Shown in pieces: positions 16,500 to 24,790 of a DNA stretch of 64,000 nucleotides. Within the stretch, counting starts at the first letter, position 1. Each line of letters starts with the position of its first letter. This DNA is from Elusimicrobiota bacterium (GTDB taxonomy: Bacteria > Elusimicrobiota > Elusimicrobia > UBA1565 > UBA9628), in contig JACRDN010000017.1 in NCBI GenBank assembly GCA_016218575.1, positions 246,863 to 310,862 of the forward strand. Reading direction: 5' to 3'. The position numbers and the translations under genes are program-made. A model generated the notes under the pieces. That model was not told the DNA's origin. It was given only the letters and a program-made list of their open reading frames with translations, and did no database searches.

Positions 16500-17930
16500 T
16501 CAGCCCTCCTCGCGCTTGTCGAGCTCCCGGTGCCGGAGCTCCACGTCCACCTTGCGCGTCCCGCGCAGGTGCAGGGCCAGGCGCTCGGCGCAGTAGACCG
16601 AGCGGTGCTGGCCGCCGGTGCAGCCGAAGGCCACCAAGAGATCTGTGAAATTGCGGCTCTGGTAGTTCTCGACGGCCAGGTCCACCAGTTCGAAGACGTT
16701 GGAGAGAAACTTATTCACGGGGGCCTGCCCTTTCAGGTATTCGATCACCTCCGGGTCCTTCCCGCTGAGTTTGGCGAATTCCCCGCGCCGGCCCGGGTTT
16801 GGCAGAGCCCGGCAGTCGAAGACGAACCCGCCGCCGTGGCCCTTCTCGTCGGCCGGCATCCCATCCTTGTAGGAGAAGCTTTGGAGCCGCACGGTGAGTT
16901 TGAGGGACGCGGTCCCGAACTGCCTCAAGGCGGAGGAGGCGACCAGGTTCCCGTAGACGTGCATGAGGGCGGGCAGCTCCACCGGGAGCTCGGTCGTGCG
17001 CAGGAGATGCTCGAGATTGCGGATGGCGTAGGGGATGCTTTGAAGGAAATGGGTTTTTCTCTCGTAGAAGCCGCGCAGGCCGTAGGCCCCCAGGGCCTGC
17101 ATGATGCGGATGTAGACGTAGCCGGGGTAATATTTCAGGAATTCTCCGCGGTCGAGCGCGACCATGGCCGAGGCTGCCTCGATGTAGCGCTCGAGGAGCT
17201 CCGCCCTCAGCTCGAAAGGCATGTCGGCCTTGGCGTCGAAAAGCAAGGAGGCGATGTCGTACTGCAGGGCGCCGTGCCGGCCGCCTTGGTAGTCTATGAA
17301 CCAGGGGGAGCCGTCCCGGACCATGATGTTGCGCGACTGGAAGTCGCGGTACAGGAAGAACTTGCGCGGGGCCTCGAGCAGAAAATCGGCGAAGCGCTTG
17401 AAGTCCACCTCCAGGTCCTGCTCGTTGAAGGGGATTTTGGCCAGGCGCAGGAAATAGTACTTGAAGTAATTGAGGTCCCACATCATGGACTGCTTGTCAA
17501 AGCTCGGGCGGGGATAGGCTAGCTTGTAGTTGAGGCTCCTGCCGGCCGCGACTTGGAATTGGGGCAGGGCCTTGACCACCTTGCAGTAAAACTCGACGGT
17601 GTAGGGAGAAAATCCCCGGGGTCCCCGCGATCGGCCGAGCAGATCGAATAGAGTCGTGTCCCCCAGGTCCTCCTCCAGATAGATGCCTTGATCAAGGTCC
17701 TGGGCGTATATCTCGGGCACGGGGAGCCCGCATTCGCGGAAATGGCGGGAGAATTCGAGGAAAGCGACGTTCTCCTGGCGGTCTTGGTTCGCGGCTCCGA
17801 TCACGCTGCGGCCATGGCTCGAGATTCTGAAAAGGCGTCGGGCCGAACCGTCGCCTTTGAGGGGTGCCAGGGCGACGGGCGCCTCGCCGAAATGAGATCG
17901 GTAGAGCTCCTGGAGCCTCTCTTCCTTCAA
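16500..17930 (-). CDS. AmgK-like sugar kinase fused to RapZ C-terminal domain
   Basis: 476 residues. Residues 1-330 are an aminoglycoside-phosphotransferase-fold kinase with Y-R-D-F-Q-S-R-N (195-201 region; Tyr replaces the usual His) and I-D-Y-Q-G-G ... Q-Y-D-I-A-S-L-L, as in AmgK, which phosphorylates MurNAc/GlcNAc at C1. Residues 343-460 match the RapZ C-terminal domain (F-D-C-R-A-L-P-N-P-G and G-C-T-G-G-Q-H-R-S-V), which in RapZ senses glucosamine-6-phosphate and binds RNA. The start is TTG in a 4-base TTGA overlap with the preceding gene; no nearby ATG fits. The gene sits before murU. RapZ's N-terminal P-loop domain is absent. Confidence 0.85.
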   Translation of the reverse strand: MKEERLQELYRSHFGEAPVALAPLKGDGSARRLFRISSHGRSVIGAANQDRQENVAFLEFSRHFRECGLPVPEIYAQDLDQGIYLEEDLGDTTLFDLLGRSRGPRGFSPYTVEFYCKVVKALPQFQVAAGRSLNYKLAYPRPSFDKQSMMWDLNYFKYYFLRLAKIPFNEQDLEVDFKRFADFLLEAPRKFFLYRDFQSRNIMVRDGSPWFIDYQGGRHGALQYDIASLLFDAKADMPFELRAELLERYIEAASAMVALDRGEFLKYYPGYVYIRIMQALGAYGLRGFYERKTHFLQSIPYAIRNLEHLLRTTELPVELPALMHVYGNLVASSALRQFGTASLKLTVRLQSFSYKDGMPADEKGHGGGFVFDCRALPNPGRRGEFAKLSGKDPEVIEYLKGQAPVNKFLSNVFELVDLAVENYQSRNFTDLLVAFGCTGGQHRSVYCAERLALHLRGTRKVDVELRHRELDKREEG

Positions 17931-19117
17931 ATGGCCCGCCCCCAGATCACCTTGAGGTATTCTCCCTCCGGGTGGTCCACAGCGAAGGGATGGTCCGGGC
18001 CGGCCCCCGATTTCTTGAAAATCTGCAGGCGCTTGCCGGCCGAGCCCGCCGCCGTGCGCACGATTTGCTGGAAGTCCTCCCAGGACAGCATGCCGCTGCA
18101 GGAGCACGTGACGAACACCCCGCCCTCGTCCAGCACCGACAGGGCCAGGCGGTTTAGGTCTATGTATTTGCGCCGTCCGAAGTCGTAGGTCTCCTTGGAG
18201 GCGATGATCTTGTAGGGATCGAGGATCACCAGGCCGTAGCGCTCCTGGTTTTCCGACATCTGCCGCAGGTATGGGAAGGCGTCGGCGCAGACCACGTTGA
18301 GCCGCGCCTGGTTGATGTTGGCGTTGCGGCGGGCAAGCTCTGCCACCTCGGGGTCGAGCTCCACGCAGGTGACCTCCGCGGCCTGCCCCAGCTTCTTGGC
18401 GTAGAGCCCGAACCCGCCGCTGTAGCTGCACAGGTCGAGGACTTTGCGCCCTGAGGCAAAGCGCGCTGCCTCGAGGCGGTTCTCCCGCTGGTCGCAAAAA
18501 AATCCCGTCTTGTAGCCGCCCGAGGGATGGACCTCGAAGAGGACCCCGTGCTCCTTGATCCTGGCCACGAGTTCAGGCCCCGGCTTGACCTTGAAGCCCT
18601 CCATGCTTTCCGTGTATTGGCTGGCCCGGCGCGCAAAGCGCGCCTTGGGGAAATGCTCCCGCAGGAGGCGCTCGAGTCTCTCGGCCTGGTGGAACATCCC
18701 GAGCGAGTAAAACTCGAGCACGAGGCAGTCGCCGTAGCGGTCCACCACGAGGCCGGGCAGGCCGTCGCCCAGGTCGTGGACCAGGCGGCAGGCGTCGGTG
18801 ACGCGGTCAAGGCCCAGGACCCCGCGGCGCAGTTCGACGGCCTTCTTGAGCTTGTCGGCGAAGAAGTCGTCTGGGGAAAATTTGGCGGGGTCGCCTCGGA
18901 CAAGGAGGCGCAGAGCGATCAAGCTCCGGGGATTGTAGAGGGCCACCCCGTAGGGCGCGTCGTTTTTATCGTAGACCGCGACGATGTCCCCGGGCTTGGT
19001 CTTCGCGTCGGCCTTGTCTATCATGCGCTTGAAAAGCGTGGGGCCGGAGGCGGCCGAGCGGAGCTTGACCCGGGGAAGGATTTCCGGCGGAAGGCTCTGA
19101 TTTTTCAAGCGAAGCAT
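17927..19117 (-). CDS. RlmI-like class I SAM rRNA methyltransferase
   Basis: About 396 residues: an N-terminal PUA-like domain (about 10-85), a linker domain, and a Rossmann methyltransferase with V-L-D-L-C-S-Y-S-G-G-F-G as SAM motif I and C-V-E-L-D-P-E as motif II. The family methylates cytosine C5 in 23S rRNA (RlmI); motif IV here reads L-D-P-Y-K where D-P-P-K is usual, and the catalytic T-C-S-C-S-G is present. ATG 19117 is used; ATG 19144 with GGGAG six bases upstream is a good alternative. It is first in the operon leading to amgK-rapZ and murU. Confidence 0.85.
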   Translation of the reverse strand: MLRLKNQSLPPEILPRVKLRSAASGPTLFKRMIDKADAKTKPGDIVAVYDKNDAPYGVALYNPRSLIALRLLVRGDPAKFSPDDFFADKLKKAVELRRGVLGLDRVTDACRLVHDLGDGLPGLVVDRYGDCLVLEFYSLGMFHQAERLERLLREHFPKARFARRASQYTESMEGFKVKPGPELVARIKEHGVLFEVHPSGGYKTGFFCDQRENRLEAARFASGRKVLDLCSYSGGFGLYAKKLGQAAEVTCVELDPEVAELARRNANINQARLNVVCADAFPYLRQMSENQERYGLVILDPYKIIASKETYDFGRRKYIDLNRLALSVLDEGGVFVTCSCSGMLSWEDFQQIVRTAAGSAGKRLQIFKKSGAGPDHPFAVDHPEGEYLKVIWGRAI

Positions 19118-19193
19118 TGTAGCAATTTCCGGAGATGGACCCATTGCCGGCTCCCTCTTGCGGGAGGGGGCCGGCACTTTCTAAAGTAGCCTC

Positions 19194-19910
19194 ATGCCGA
19201 GCCTGCTTGAGCCGCGTCGCCGCAAGATCGGCCCCCTGCAGGCCATCGAGTTCTCGGCTCCGGAGGGCTCCGCCGCCATCGTCTGCCTGCACGGCTACGG
19301 AGCCGACGCCCGGGACCTGGCGAGCCTCGCCCTTGAGCTGGATCTCGCGGCGCCCGCGCGCTGGATATTCCCGGACGCGCCCCTGGCCCTGCCCTCCAAT
19401 TATTTCGGCCCGGGGCGGGCCTGGTTCCCCATAGACCAGGCCCGGATGATGCGGGCTCAGACGGGAGAGGAGGCCTTCGACCTATCGCGCTCGCGGCCCC
19501 AAGGCTTCGACGAGGCGCTGTCCGCGCTCGAGGAGTTCCTCGGATCTCTGGGCGAGCCTCGGGAGAATCTCATCCTGGGGGGCTTTAGCCAAGGCGCCAT
19601 GCTCGCGGCCGAGCTCGCCTTGCGGGTCCCGAGCCCGCCCAGGGGGCTTTTTCTCCTCTCCGCGGCCCTCGTGGACGAGCCCCGCCTTCAAGATCTGGCC
19701 CCGGGCCGCCGCGGCCTTGCCTTCTTCCAGAGCCATGGCCGCCAAGACGCGCTTCTCTCCTACGAGGGCGCTCTCCATCTCAACGAACTTCTGCTCAAAG
19801 CGGGGCTCATTGGAGGCCTCTTCAGCTTCGAGGGCGGACACGCCCTGCCGCCCGAGGCTTGCCGCGCCTTGCGCGGCTACCTCAATTCTCGCCTAGGTCC
19901 AACGGCCTAG
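19194..19910 (+). CDS. Carboxylesterase/phospholipase family hydrolase
   Basis: 238 residues, an alpha/beta hydrolase of the YpfH/EstB type. The nucleophile elbow is G-F-S-Q-G with Ser132; Asp185 (G-R-Q-D-A) and His216 (G-G-H-A-L-P) complete the triad, and L-H-G-Y-G-A near residue 32 forms the oxyanion region. No signal peptide, so cytoplasmic. It hydrolyses short acyl esters in characterised relatives. Divergent from the methyltransferase gene with a gap of 76 bases. Confidence 0.9.
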   Translation: MPSLLEPRRRKIGPLQAIEFSAPEGSAAIVCLHGYGADARDLASLALELDLAAPARWIFPDAPLALPSNYFGPGRAWFPIDQARMMRAQTGEEAFDLSRSRPQGFDEALSALEEFLGSLGEPRENLILGGFSQGAMLAAELALRVPSPPRGLFLLSAALVDEPRLQDLAPGRRGLAFFQSHGRQDALLSYEGALHLNELLLKAGLIGGLFSFEGGHALPPEACRALRGYLNSRLGPTA

Positions 19911-19924
19911 GCGCCTCCTAGGCC
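19893..19924. promoter_or_regulatory. CCTAGG/GGCC half-site cluster before exported kinase gene
   Basis: Three closely spaced copies, CCTAGGTCC, GGCCTAGGC and CCTAGGCC, span the end of the esterase gene and the gap before the exported histidine-kinase gene at 19968. They belong with the clusters at 15.7, 29.8, 40.5, 57.2, 59.7 and 61.8 kb. Confidence 0.3.
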
Positions 19925-19967
19925 GTAAGCCCCTGTCTTTTTCCTTCGGAAGGATTATCCTCAAGTC

Positions 19968-21230
19968 ATGAGGGCCAAAGCCGGGCTTCCGGCGCTTCTA
20001 TTCGCGGCTTTTGCGGCCGTTCCCGTCCTGGCCGGCAAAGGATCCAGATCGGGCCCGGGGCTCGACCCCGCGCGCCTGTCTCTGGGCGCCTCCCCGGCCC
20101 GGCCCGGGTCCTTGCCTCCGAGCGTTATCGCGGACGCTCCGTCGCAAAGCGCGTCTCGGCATACCGTGGTTCCCCGCAACCCCCGACAGCAGGCTCAGCC
20201 TCGGGAGGCGGGGGGCAAGGGCCCATCCGTCCGAGCTCGATTGAAGAGTGTCGAAACCGCCCTGCCGCGGTCGGACATGGCCCGCGGCAGCGAAGCCTCC
20301 GCTCTCTCCTCGGGGGAAAGGCTTCAAGCCGCCGTCTCCGGGGAGGCGGAAGCGGCGCGGTCGGTCGGCGTCGATTTGGCCCAGGCGGCGGCCATGGTCG
20401 GGGATTTTGCCGGCCACCCCCTGCAGAAGCCCTGGACGCATAAGCCAGAGAAGGACCCATTCCCCGCGGTCGAGGCAATGGCGCGCCATCTCGAGGCGCA
20501 TTCCCAGGCCGTGGCCGACCAAATGGCGGCCGATGCCAGAGCCATCAAAGGGCTAGCTCATAGCCTGCAAAACAAATTGGCGGCGGTGATCGGATTATTG
20601 GGCCTGCTTTTAGATATGGCTTTGCACGACCCGGCCATGGCCGAACAGATGGCGGGGAAAGCCTTAAAGGCAGCCGAGGCCGCCAATGACATGGTCCAAA
20701 TCCATTTGGACCTGCATAACGTGCAAAGGGTGGGCTGGACGGCCAGGTTGACAGAGATTCCGATCGCTCAAACTCTCGCGGCTCAAGTGACAAGGCTTGG
20801 ACCTGCCGCGAAAGCCAAACAAATAACCATTGAGGTCGATAATAAAATGGGAGAGCTTCTCGAAGTCCGGGGCGATCCGAACGCGCTTGCCGTGGTCCTC
20901 GACAATCTGATCGAGAACGCCTTGAAGTACAGCGGGGAAAACGGGAAAGTGACGGCGCGCCTGGCCCTCTCCCGGCGCCGGGGTTATGTCAGGATTTCCG
21001 TGGCGGACGAGGGCATCGGCATAGGAAGGAAAGACATCGAGATCCTCCTGGATGATGATTCCGCGGGCTACAGGACCGCGGCGGGCAAGAAGCACGCCGC
21101 CGGCCACGGCATCGGCATGCCGGAGGTGCGGCGCCTCCTGAAGGCGATGGGCTCCCGGCTTGAGATCAAGAGCAAGCCCGGGAAGGGCTCGGAGTTCGCC
21201 TTCGAGCTTCCCCTCGCGGATTTCGAATGA
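19968..21230 (+). CDS. Histidine-kinase-like protein with Sec signal peptide (1)
   Basis: 420 residues. Residues 1-22 look like a cleavable signal peptide (R-A-K, hydrophobic stretch, V-L-A-G) and no later membrane helix is seen. After a ~150-residue low-complexity region comes an HisKA-like helix pair with His198 in L-A-H-S-L-Q-N-K-L, then an HATPase domain with an intact N-box (L-D-N-L-I-E-N-A-L-K-Y, about 311), G1 box D-E-G-I-G-I-G (about 347) and G2 box G-H-G-I-G-M. Kinases of this class normally need cytoplasmic ATP, so export is odd. The stop overlaps the next paralogue by ATGA. Confidence 0.82.
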   Translation: MRAKAGLPALLFAAFAAVPVLAGKGSRSGPGLDPARLSLGASPARPGSLPPSVIADAPSQSASRHTVVPRNPRQQAQPREAGGKGPSVRARLKSVETALPRSDMARGSEASALSSGERLQAAVSGEAEAARSVGVDLAQAAAMVGDFAGHPLQKPWTHKPEKDPFPAVEAMARHLEAHSQAVADQMAADARAIKGLAHSLQNKLAAVIGLLGLLLDMALHDPAMAEQMAGKALKAAEAANDMVQIHLDLHNVQRVGWTARLTEIPIAQTLAAQVTRLGPAAKAKQITIEVDNKMGELLEVRGDPNALAVVLDNLIENALKYSGENGKVTARLALSRRRGYVRISVADEGIGIGRKDIEILLDDDSAGYRTAAGKKHAAGHGIGMPEVRRLLKAMGSRLEIKSKPGKGSEFAFELPLADFE

Positions 21231-22411
21231 AGCATATCCTCGTCGCGGTGTTCTTCGTTCTTCCATGGAATGCGTTCGCGGCCGGCAATGCCGAAGGCGC
21301 CGGGTTCGAGCTTGCGCCCCTTTCTCCCAGGATATATCCGACGGGAACCGTGAATCTTGTCTTAGGCATGCGCCCGGCTCCGGCCCGGCTCGAAATGATC
21401 CGAGCCATCACGCCTTCCTCGGCGGCGATATTCAAGGGCTCTGATTCCTCGGCGCGCCAGCATGGCGTCGAGATTCAGGAGGCCCTTGCGGGCGAAGCGC
21501 CGAGCCATTACAGGGGCGAGGAGCCTGCGGTCCAGGCAGTGGTCTCCATGGTGGAAGGTTATGTCCGCCACGATGCCTCCTTGGGTCCATGGCAGGCCGG
21601 TTCCCGGCCGGATCATCCGGAGGTGGAGCGCGCGGCGCGCCTCCTTGAGAACAAATCCAGCGCTGACGTCGAGGCCGCCAGGACCGGGGAGGAGACCGTC
21701 TTACAATTCGCCCATACCGCTAGAGGCTATTTGGCGACGATCTTGGGAGGGCTTGAGATGGTTTTGGGACAAGGCATTCCTAACAATTCCATGGGGATCA
21801 TCGTGGAGTTTGCGGAAATGGCCATGCGCGGGGCGAGCGCCGCCAGGCACATGATGCAGGCCCAATTGAGCCTGTACGCCGTGCAAAAAGAGGGCTGGAA
21901 GCCGGCGATCCACGTTTTCCCCATCCACGACGTCATAAAGGGGCACCTTCTGAGGCTTGAGGATCGCGCGAAAGGAAGGAAGATAAATTTGCTGCTCGAG
22001 ACCCGTATCCCGGAGCGAACGGATGCCTGGATGGACGAACACGCGGTGGACGTCATTTTGGACAATCTCATCGGCAATGCCTTGAAATACACGGGGCAGG
22101 GCGGCAGGGTCTCGGTGAGGATACTGCCCTCCGAATCCCCAGGATATGTGAGAATTTCGATAGCGGACACTGGAATCGGCATGAGCGAGGACGACGTCCG
22201 GATTCTTTCAAGCGAGGGCGGGCATAGAACCAACGCAGGCCGAGCTCATGCCGACGGCTACGGCCTGGGCCTCCAAATAGTGCACCGGTTGCTGCGGGCC
22301 ATGGGCTCCAAGCTCGAGATTAAGAGCGAGCTGGGAAATGGCTCTGAATTTTCGTTCGAGCTGCCGGTCTTCGATCGCAGAAGCCTGCCTCAAGTCCTGC
22401 GCGGCCGATAG
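21227..22411 (+). CDS. Histidine-kinase-like protein with Sec signal peptide (2)
   Basis: 394 residues, a divergent tandem paralogue of the preceding protein with the same plan: signal peptide (K-H-I-L-V-A-V-F-F-V-L-P, cleaved near A-F-A), variable region, HisKA-like helices with His163 in F-A-H-T-A-R-G-Y-L-A-T-I, and an HATPase domain with N-box L-D-N-L-I-G-N-A-L-K-Y, G1 D-T-G-I-G-M and G2 G-Y-G-L-G-L. All nucleotide-binding motifs are intact. No second membrane span or receiver is visible. It is translationally coupled to its partner and convergent with the MASE1 kinase gene. Confidence 0.82.
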   Translation: MKHILVAVFFVLPWNAFAAGNAEGAGFELAPLSPRIYPTGTVNLVLGMRPAPARLEMIRAITPSSAAIFKGSDSSARQHGVEIQEALAGEAPSHYRGEEPAVQAVVSMVEGYVRHDASLGPWQAGSRPDHPEVERAARLLENKSSADVEAARTGEETVLQFAHTARGYLATILGGLEMVLGQGIPNNSMGIIVEFAEMAMRGASAARHMMQAQLSLYAVQKEGWKPAIHVFPIHDVIKGHLLRLEDRAKGRKINLLLETRIPERTDAWMDEHAVDVILDNLIGNALKYTGQGGRVSVRILPSESPGYVRISIADTGIGMSEDDVRILSSEGGHRTNAGRAHADGYGLGLQIVHRLLRAMGSKLEIKSELGNGSEFSFELPVFDRRSLPQVLRGR

Positions 22412-22460
22412 TTCGAGGCGATGACGTTGTAGACTGTTCCCCAGCCAGCACCCCAGGCCG

Positions 22461-24395
22461 CTATACGGGCAAGGTCACGATGAAGCGCGAGCCCTCGCCG
22501 GGCCGGCTCTTGGCCGTGATGGCGCCCCCGTGCCTCAGGAGGATGCGCTCGCTGATAGCCAGGCCCATGCCGCTTCCAGGGTAAGCCTCCTTGGGGTGCA
22601 GGCGCTGGAAGGGCTGGAAGATCTTGTCAAGGTAGCGCTCATCGAAGCCGATTCCGTTGTCCTCCACCGTGATTTCGACGAATCCCGCGCTCGGCCTTCG
22701 GCAGGAGACCGCGATGCGCAGGGGTTCGTTCTTTTTTCGGAACTTCCAGGAGTTGGAGAACAGGTTGTAGAATAGCTGGCGCAAGAGGGACTCGTCGGCC
22801 TGGACCGCCGGCATGCCCGCCGCCACCTCGATCGAGCCTCCGGCGCTTGAAACCAGCGCCTCGAAGTTCCCGGCCGCGTCCTTGAGAACGGCGCCCAAAT
22901 CCACGGGAACGAGCGGCCTCGTCCTGGTGGTGATGCGGGCAAGGCCCAGGATGTCCTCTACCAGCCTAGCCATGCGGTGGGCAGAGTCCTGCATGCGGCC
23001 CACGTGATGACGGCTCTCCTCGTCGAGGCCCTCGCTCCTGCTCTTGAGCATGTCCCCGAAGGTCAGGATTTTTCTCAGGGGTTCCTGCAGCTCGTGGGAA
23101 ACCATGGAAGCGTAGAGGTTGAGCTCCGCGTTGGCCCGGGAGAGCTCCTGGCTTTTTTTCTCGAGGAGGTCCTCCGCGAGCTTGCGCTGGCTCATGTCCT
23201 GGACCACTTTTAAGAAACCCTTGAGCGCGCCGTCTTGGCCCTTGAGGGCGGTCATGCTCGCTTTGGCCCAGAAGCGGATCCCGCCCTTGCGCACGCGCCA
23301 GTCCTCTTCATGGAGATGGCCCTGGGCGGCGGCGAGCTCGAGGTTAGCGCGCGGCCTGCCGTTTTCCCGGCTTTCCGGGGTAAAAAGGCAGGCGTAATCT
23401 CGGCCGATGATTTCCTCGGGCGCGTAGCCATTGATCCTCTGCGCCCCGCGGTTCCAGCTCGTCACACGCCCCTCAGGATCGAGAATGAAGATCGCGTAGT
23501 CCCCGACTTCGTCAACCATCAGGCGGAAGCGGTCCTGGATGCTGTGGAGGCTGGCCGAGAGGATGAGCGCCATCTGCGAGCAGACGGCCAGGAAGGCTTG
23601 AAGGAGGGGCAGGGCGTAGGGTCCGGCCAGGCCGAAGGCCCCGCGGCCCTTTATTGTCCCGTAAAGCGCTGCGCAGGCCATGGCCAGGCAGGCCGTGGCC
23701 GTGTCCCGGGGGGAAAATCGGCAGGAGATCCAAATGAGCGGGGGAAGGCAGAGGAAGGTCAAGGGGGCGGGAGCCGAGGACCATGGATACCACGCGCCGA
23801 AGACTATCTTGCAGGCCAGCCCGAGCAGGGAAAGCAGGGCCAACCCCTCGGCCGCTTCCCGGCGGCCCCATTGGATTCGGGGGGCCAAGGCCCATAGGAT
23901 GAGGCAGGGCGTTATGAGCAGCATGCCCGTCATGTCTCCCAGCCACCAGGTCAGGCATATGGAGCCGAATTGAGGCCACGGGGCGTAGCCGCGCAGGGAG
24001 AGGCTCCCCACTCCCATCGTGGCGCTGGCCACGGCGCAAAGGGCGGCGCTGAAGGTAAACTTGAAGATCGAGGTGGGGTGGTCGAAGCAGTTGGGGCCCC
24101 CGGCCAACCTTCTCACGAGCAGGCAGCCAATGACCGCCTCCAGGGCGTTGCCGGAGGCGATGCCGAGGCTGGTCAGCAAGTCCCCGGCCGTCGTTATATT
24201 GACCAGGAAGGCCCCCGCGAATACGGCGGGCCACATTTCCGTGCCCAGGAGGATGAGGGCGGCGAGGCTGATGCCGCTCGGAGGCCAAACGACAGAGGCG
24301 CTCGGATGGATTTGGGCCAGGGCGAGGCCCATCTTTCCCGCCATGAAATACGCCGATACGAGCCCCAGAAAGGCGGGCAGGCGCGATAGCCTCAT
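22461..24395 (-). CDS. MASE1-PAS sensor histidine kinase
   Basis: 644 residues. Residues 1-290 are a MASE1-type membrane sensor with about eight helices (V-W-P-P-S-G-I-S-L motif); a PAS/PAC domain follows (about 300-410, W-N-R-G-A-Q-R-I-N-G-Y), then HisKA with the H-box S-H-E-L-Q-E-P-L near 433 and HATPase (N-box Y-N-L-F-S-N-S-W-K-F, G1 D-N-G-I-G-F, G2 G-S-G-M-G-L). The H-box style is that of phytochrome-like kinases paired with Rcp-type receivers, one of which is in the same operon. Last gene of the operon; it overlaps the receiver gene before it by ATGA. Confidence 0.93.
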   Translation of the reverse strand: MRLSRLPAFLGLVSAYFMAGKMGLALAQIHPSASVVWPPSGISLAALILLGTEMWPAVFAGAFLVNITTAGDLLTSLGIASGNALEAVIGCLLVRRLAGGPNCFDHPTSIFKFTFSAALCAVASATMGVGSLSLRGYAPWPQFGSICLTWWLGDMTGMLLITPCLILWALAPRIQWGRREAAEGLALLSLLGLACKIVFGAWYPWSSAPAPLTFLCLPPLIWISCRFSPRDTATACLAMACAALYGTIKGRGAFGLAGPYALPLLQAFLAVCSQMALILSASLHSIQDRFRLMVDEVGDYAIFILDPEGRVTSWNRGAQRINGYAPEEIIGRDYACLFTPESRENGRPRANLELAAAQGHLHEEDWRVRKGGIRFWAKASMTALKGQDGALKGFLKVVQDMSQRKLAEDLLEKKSQELSRANAELNLYASMVSHELQEPLRKILTFGDMLKSRSEGLDEESRHHVGRMQDSAHRMARLVEDILGLARITTRTRPLVPVDLGAVLKDAAGNFEALVSSAGGSIEVAAGMPAVQADESLLRQLFYNLFSNSWKFRKKNEPLRIAVSCRRPSAGFVEITVEDNGIGFDERYLDKIFQPFQRLHPKEAYPGSGMGLAISERILLRHGGAITAKSRPGEGSRFIVTLPV

Positions 24396-24790
24396 GCCTG
24401 GCCGGTCGCGGGTTCGGGGATAAGCTCTTCCAGGATGGAGAGCAGTTGGCCGCGGTCCACGGGCTTGGTGAGCAAGGCCGTGCCTCCGGCCTTGATGTTC
24501 TCAAGGAAGGTCCCGTCATCCCGGCAGGCGGTCAGGAAGACAATGGGAAGCCCGGCGAAGCGCTCGTTGGAGCGCAGGCGGCGGCAGAGGGAGAGCCCGT
24601 CTATGTCGGGCATGCGGATGTCGAGGAGAACCAGAGCGGGCTCCAGGGCCTCAAGCTCCTCCACGACGAGCTTCGGGTCGCCTATCGCTCTGAAGTCGTA
24701 GCGGGGAGACAGCCAGTCGCGCATCACGATATGGAAATCCGGCTCGTCGTCAACCAGTACCACGCGGGCCTTCTCCTTATTTCGGCGCAT
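24392..24790 (-). CDS. Single-domain response regulator
   Basis: 132 residues consisting of a receiver domain only. The acidic pair is in V-L-V-D-D-E-P-D, the phosphoacceptor in L-V-L-L-D-I-R-M-P-D-I-D-G, Thr in F-L-T-A and the conserved Lys in T-K-P-V-D. With no output domain it likely shuttles phosphate between kinases or interacts with a protein partner. It overlaps the hybrid kinase gene by 14 bases and the MASE1 kinase gene by 4. Confidence 0.93.
   Translation of the reverse strand: MRRNKEKARVVLVDDEPDFHIVMRDWLSPRYDFRAIGDPKLVVEELEALEPALVLLDIRMPDIDGLSLCRRLRSNERFAGLPIVFLTACRDDGTFLENIKAGGTALLTKPVDRGQLLSILEELIPEPATGQA

Noticed and set aside
17931..18497. N-terminal extension of the kinase-RapZ frame
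   Set aside because: The extra ~190 residues are Arg/Gly/Pro-rich and lie over the conserved methyltransferase gene in another frame; the TTGA overlap gives a better start.
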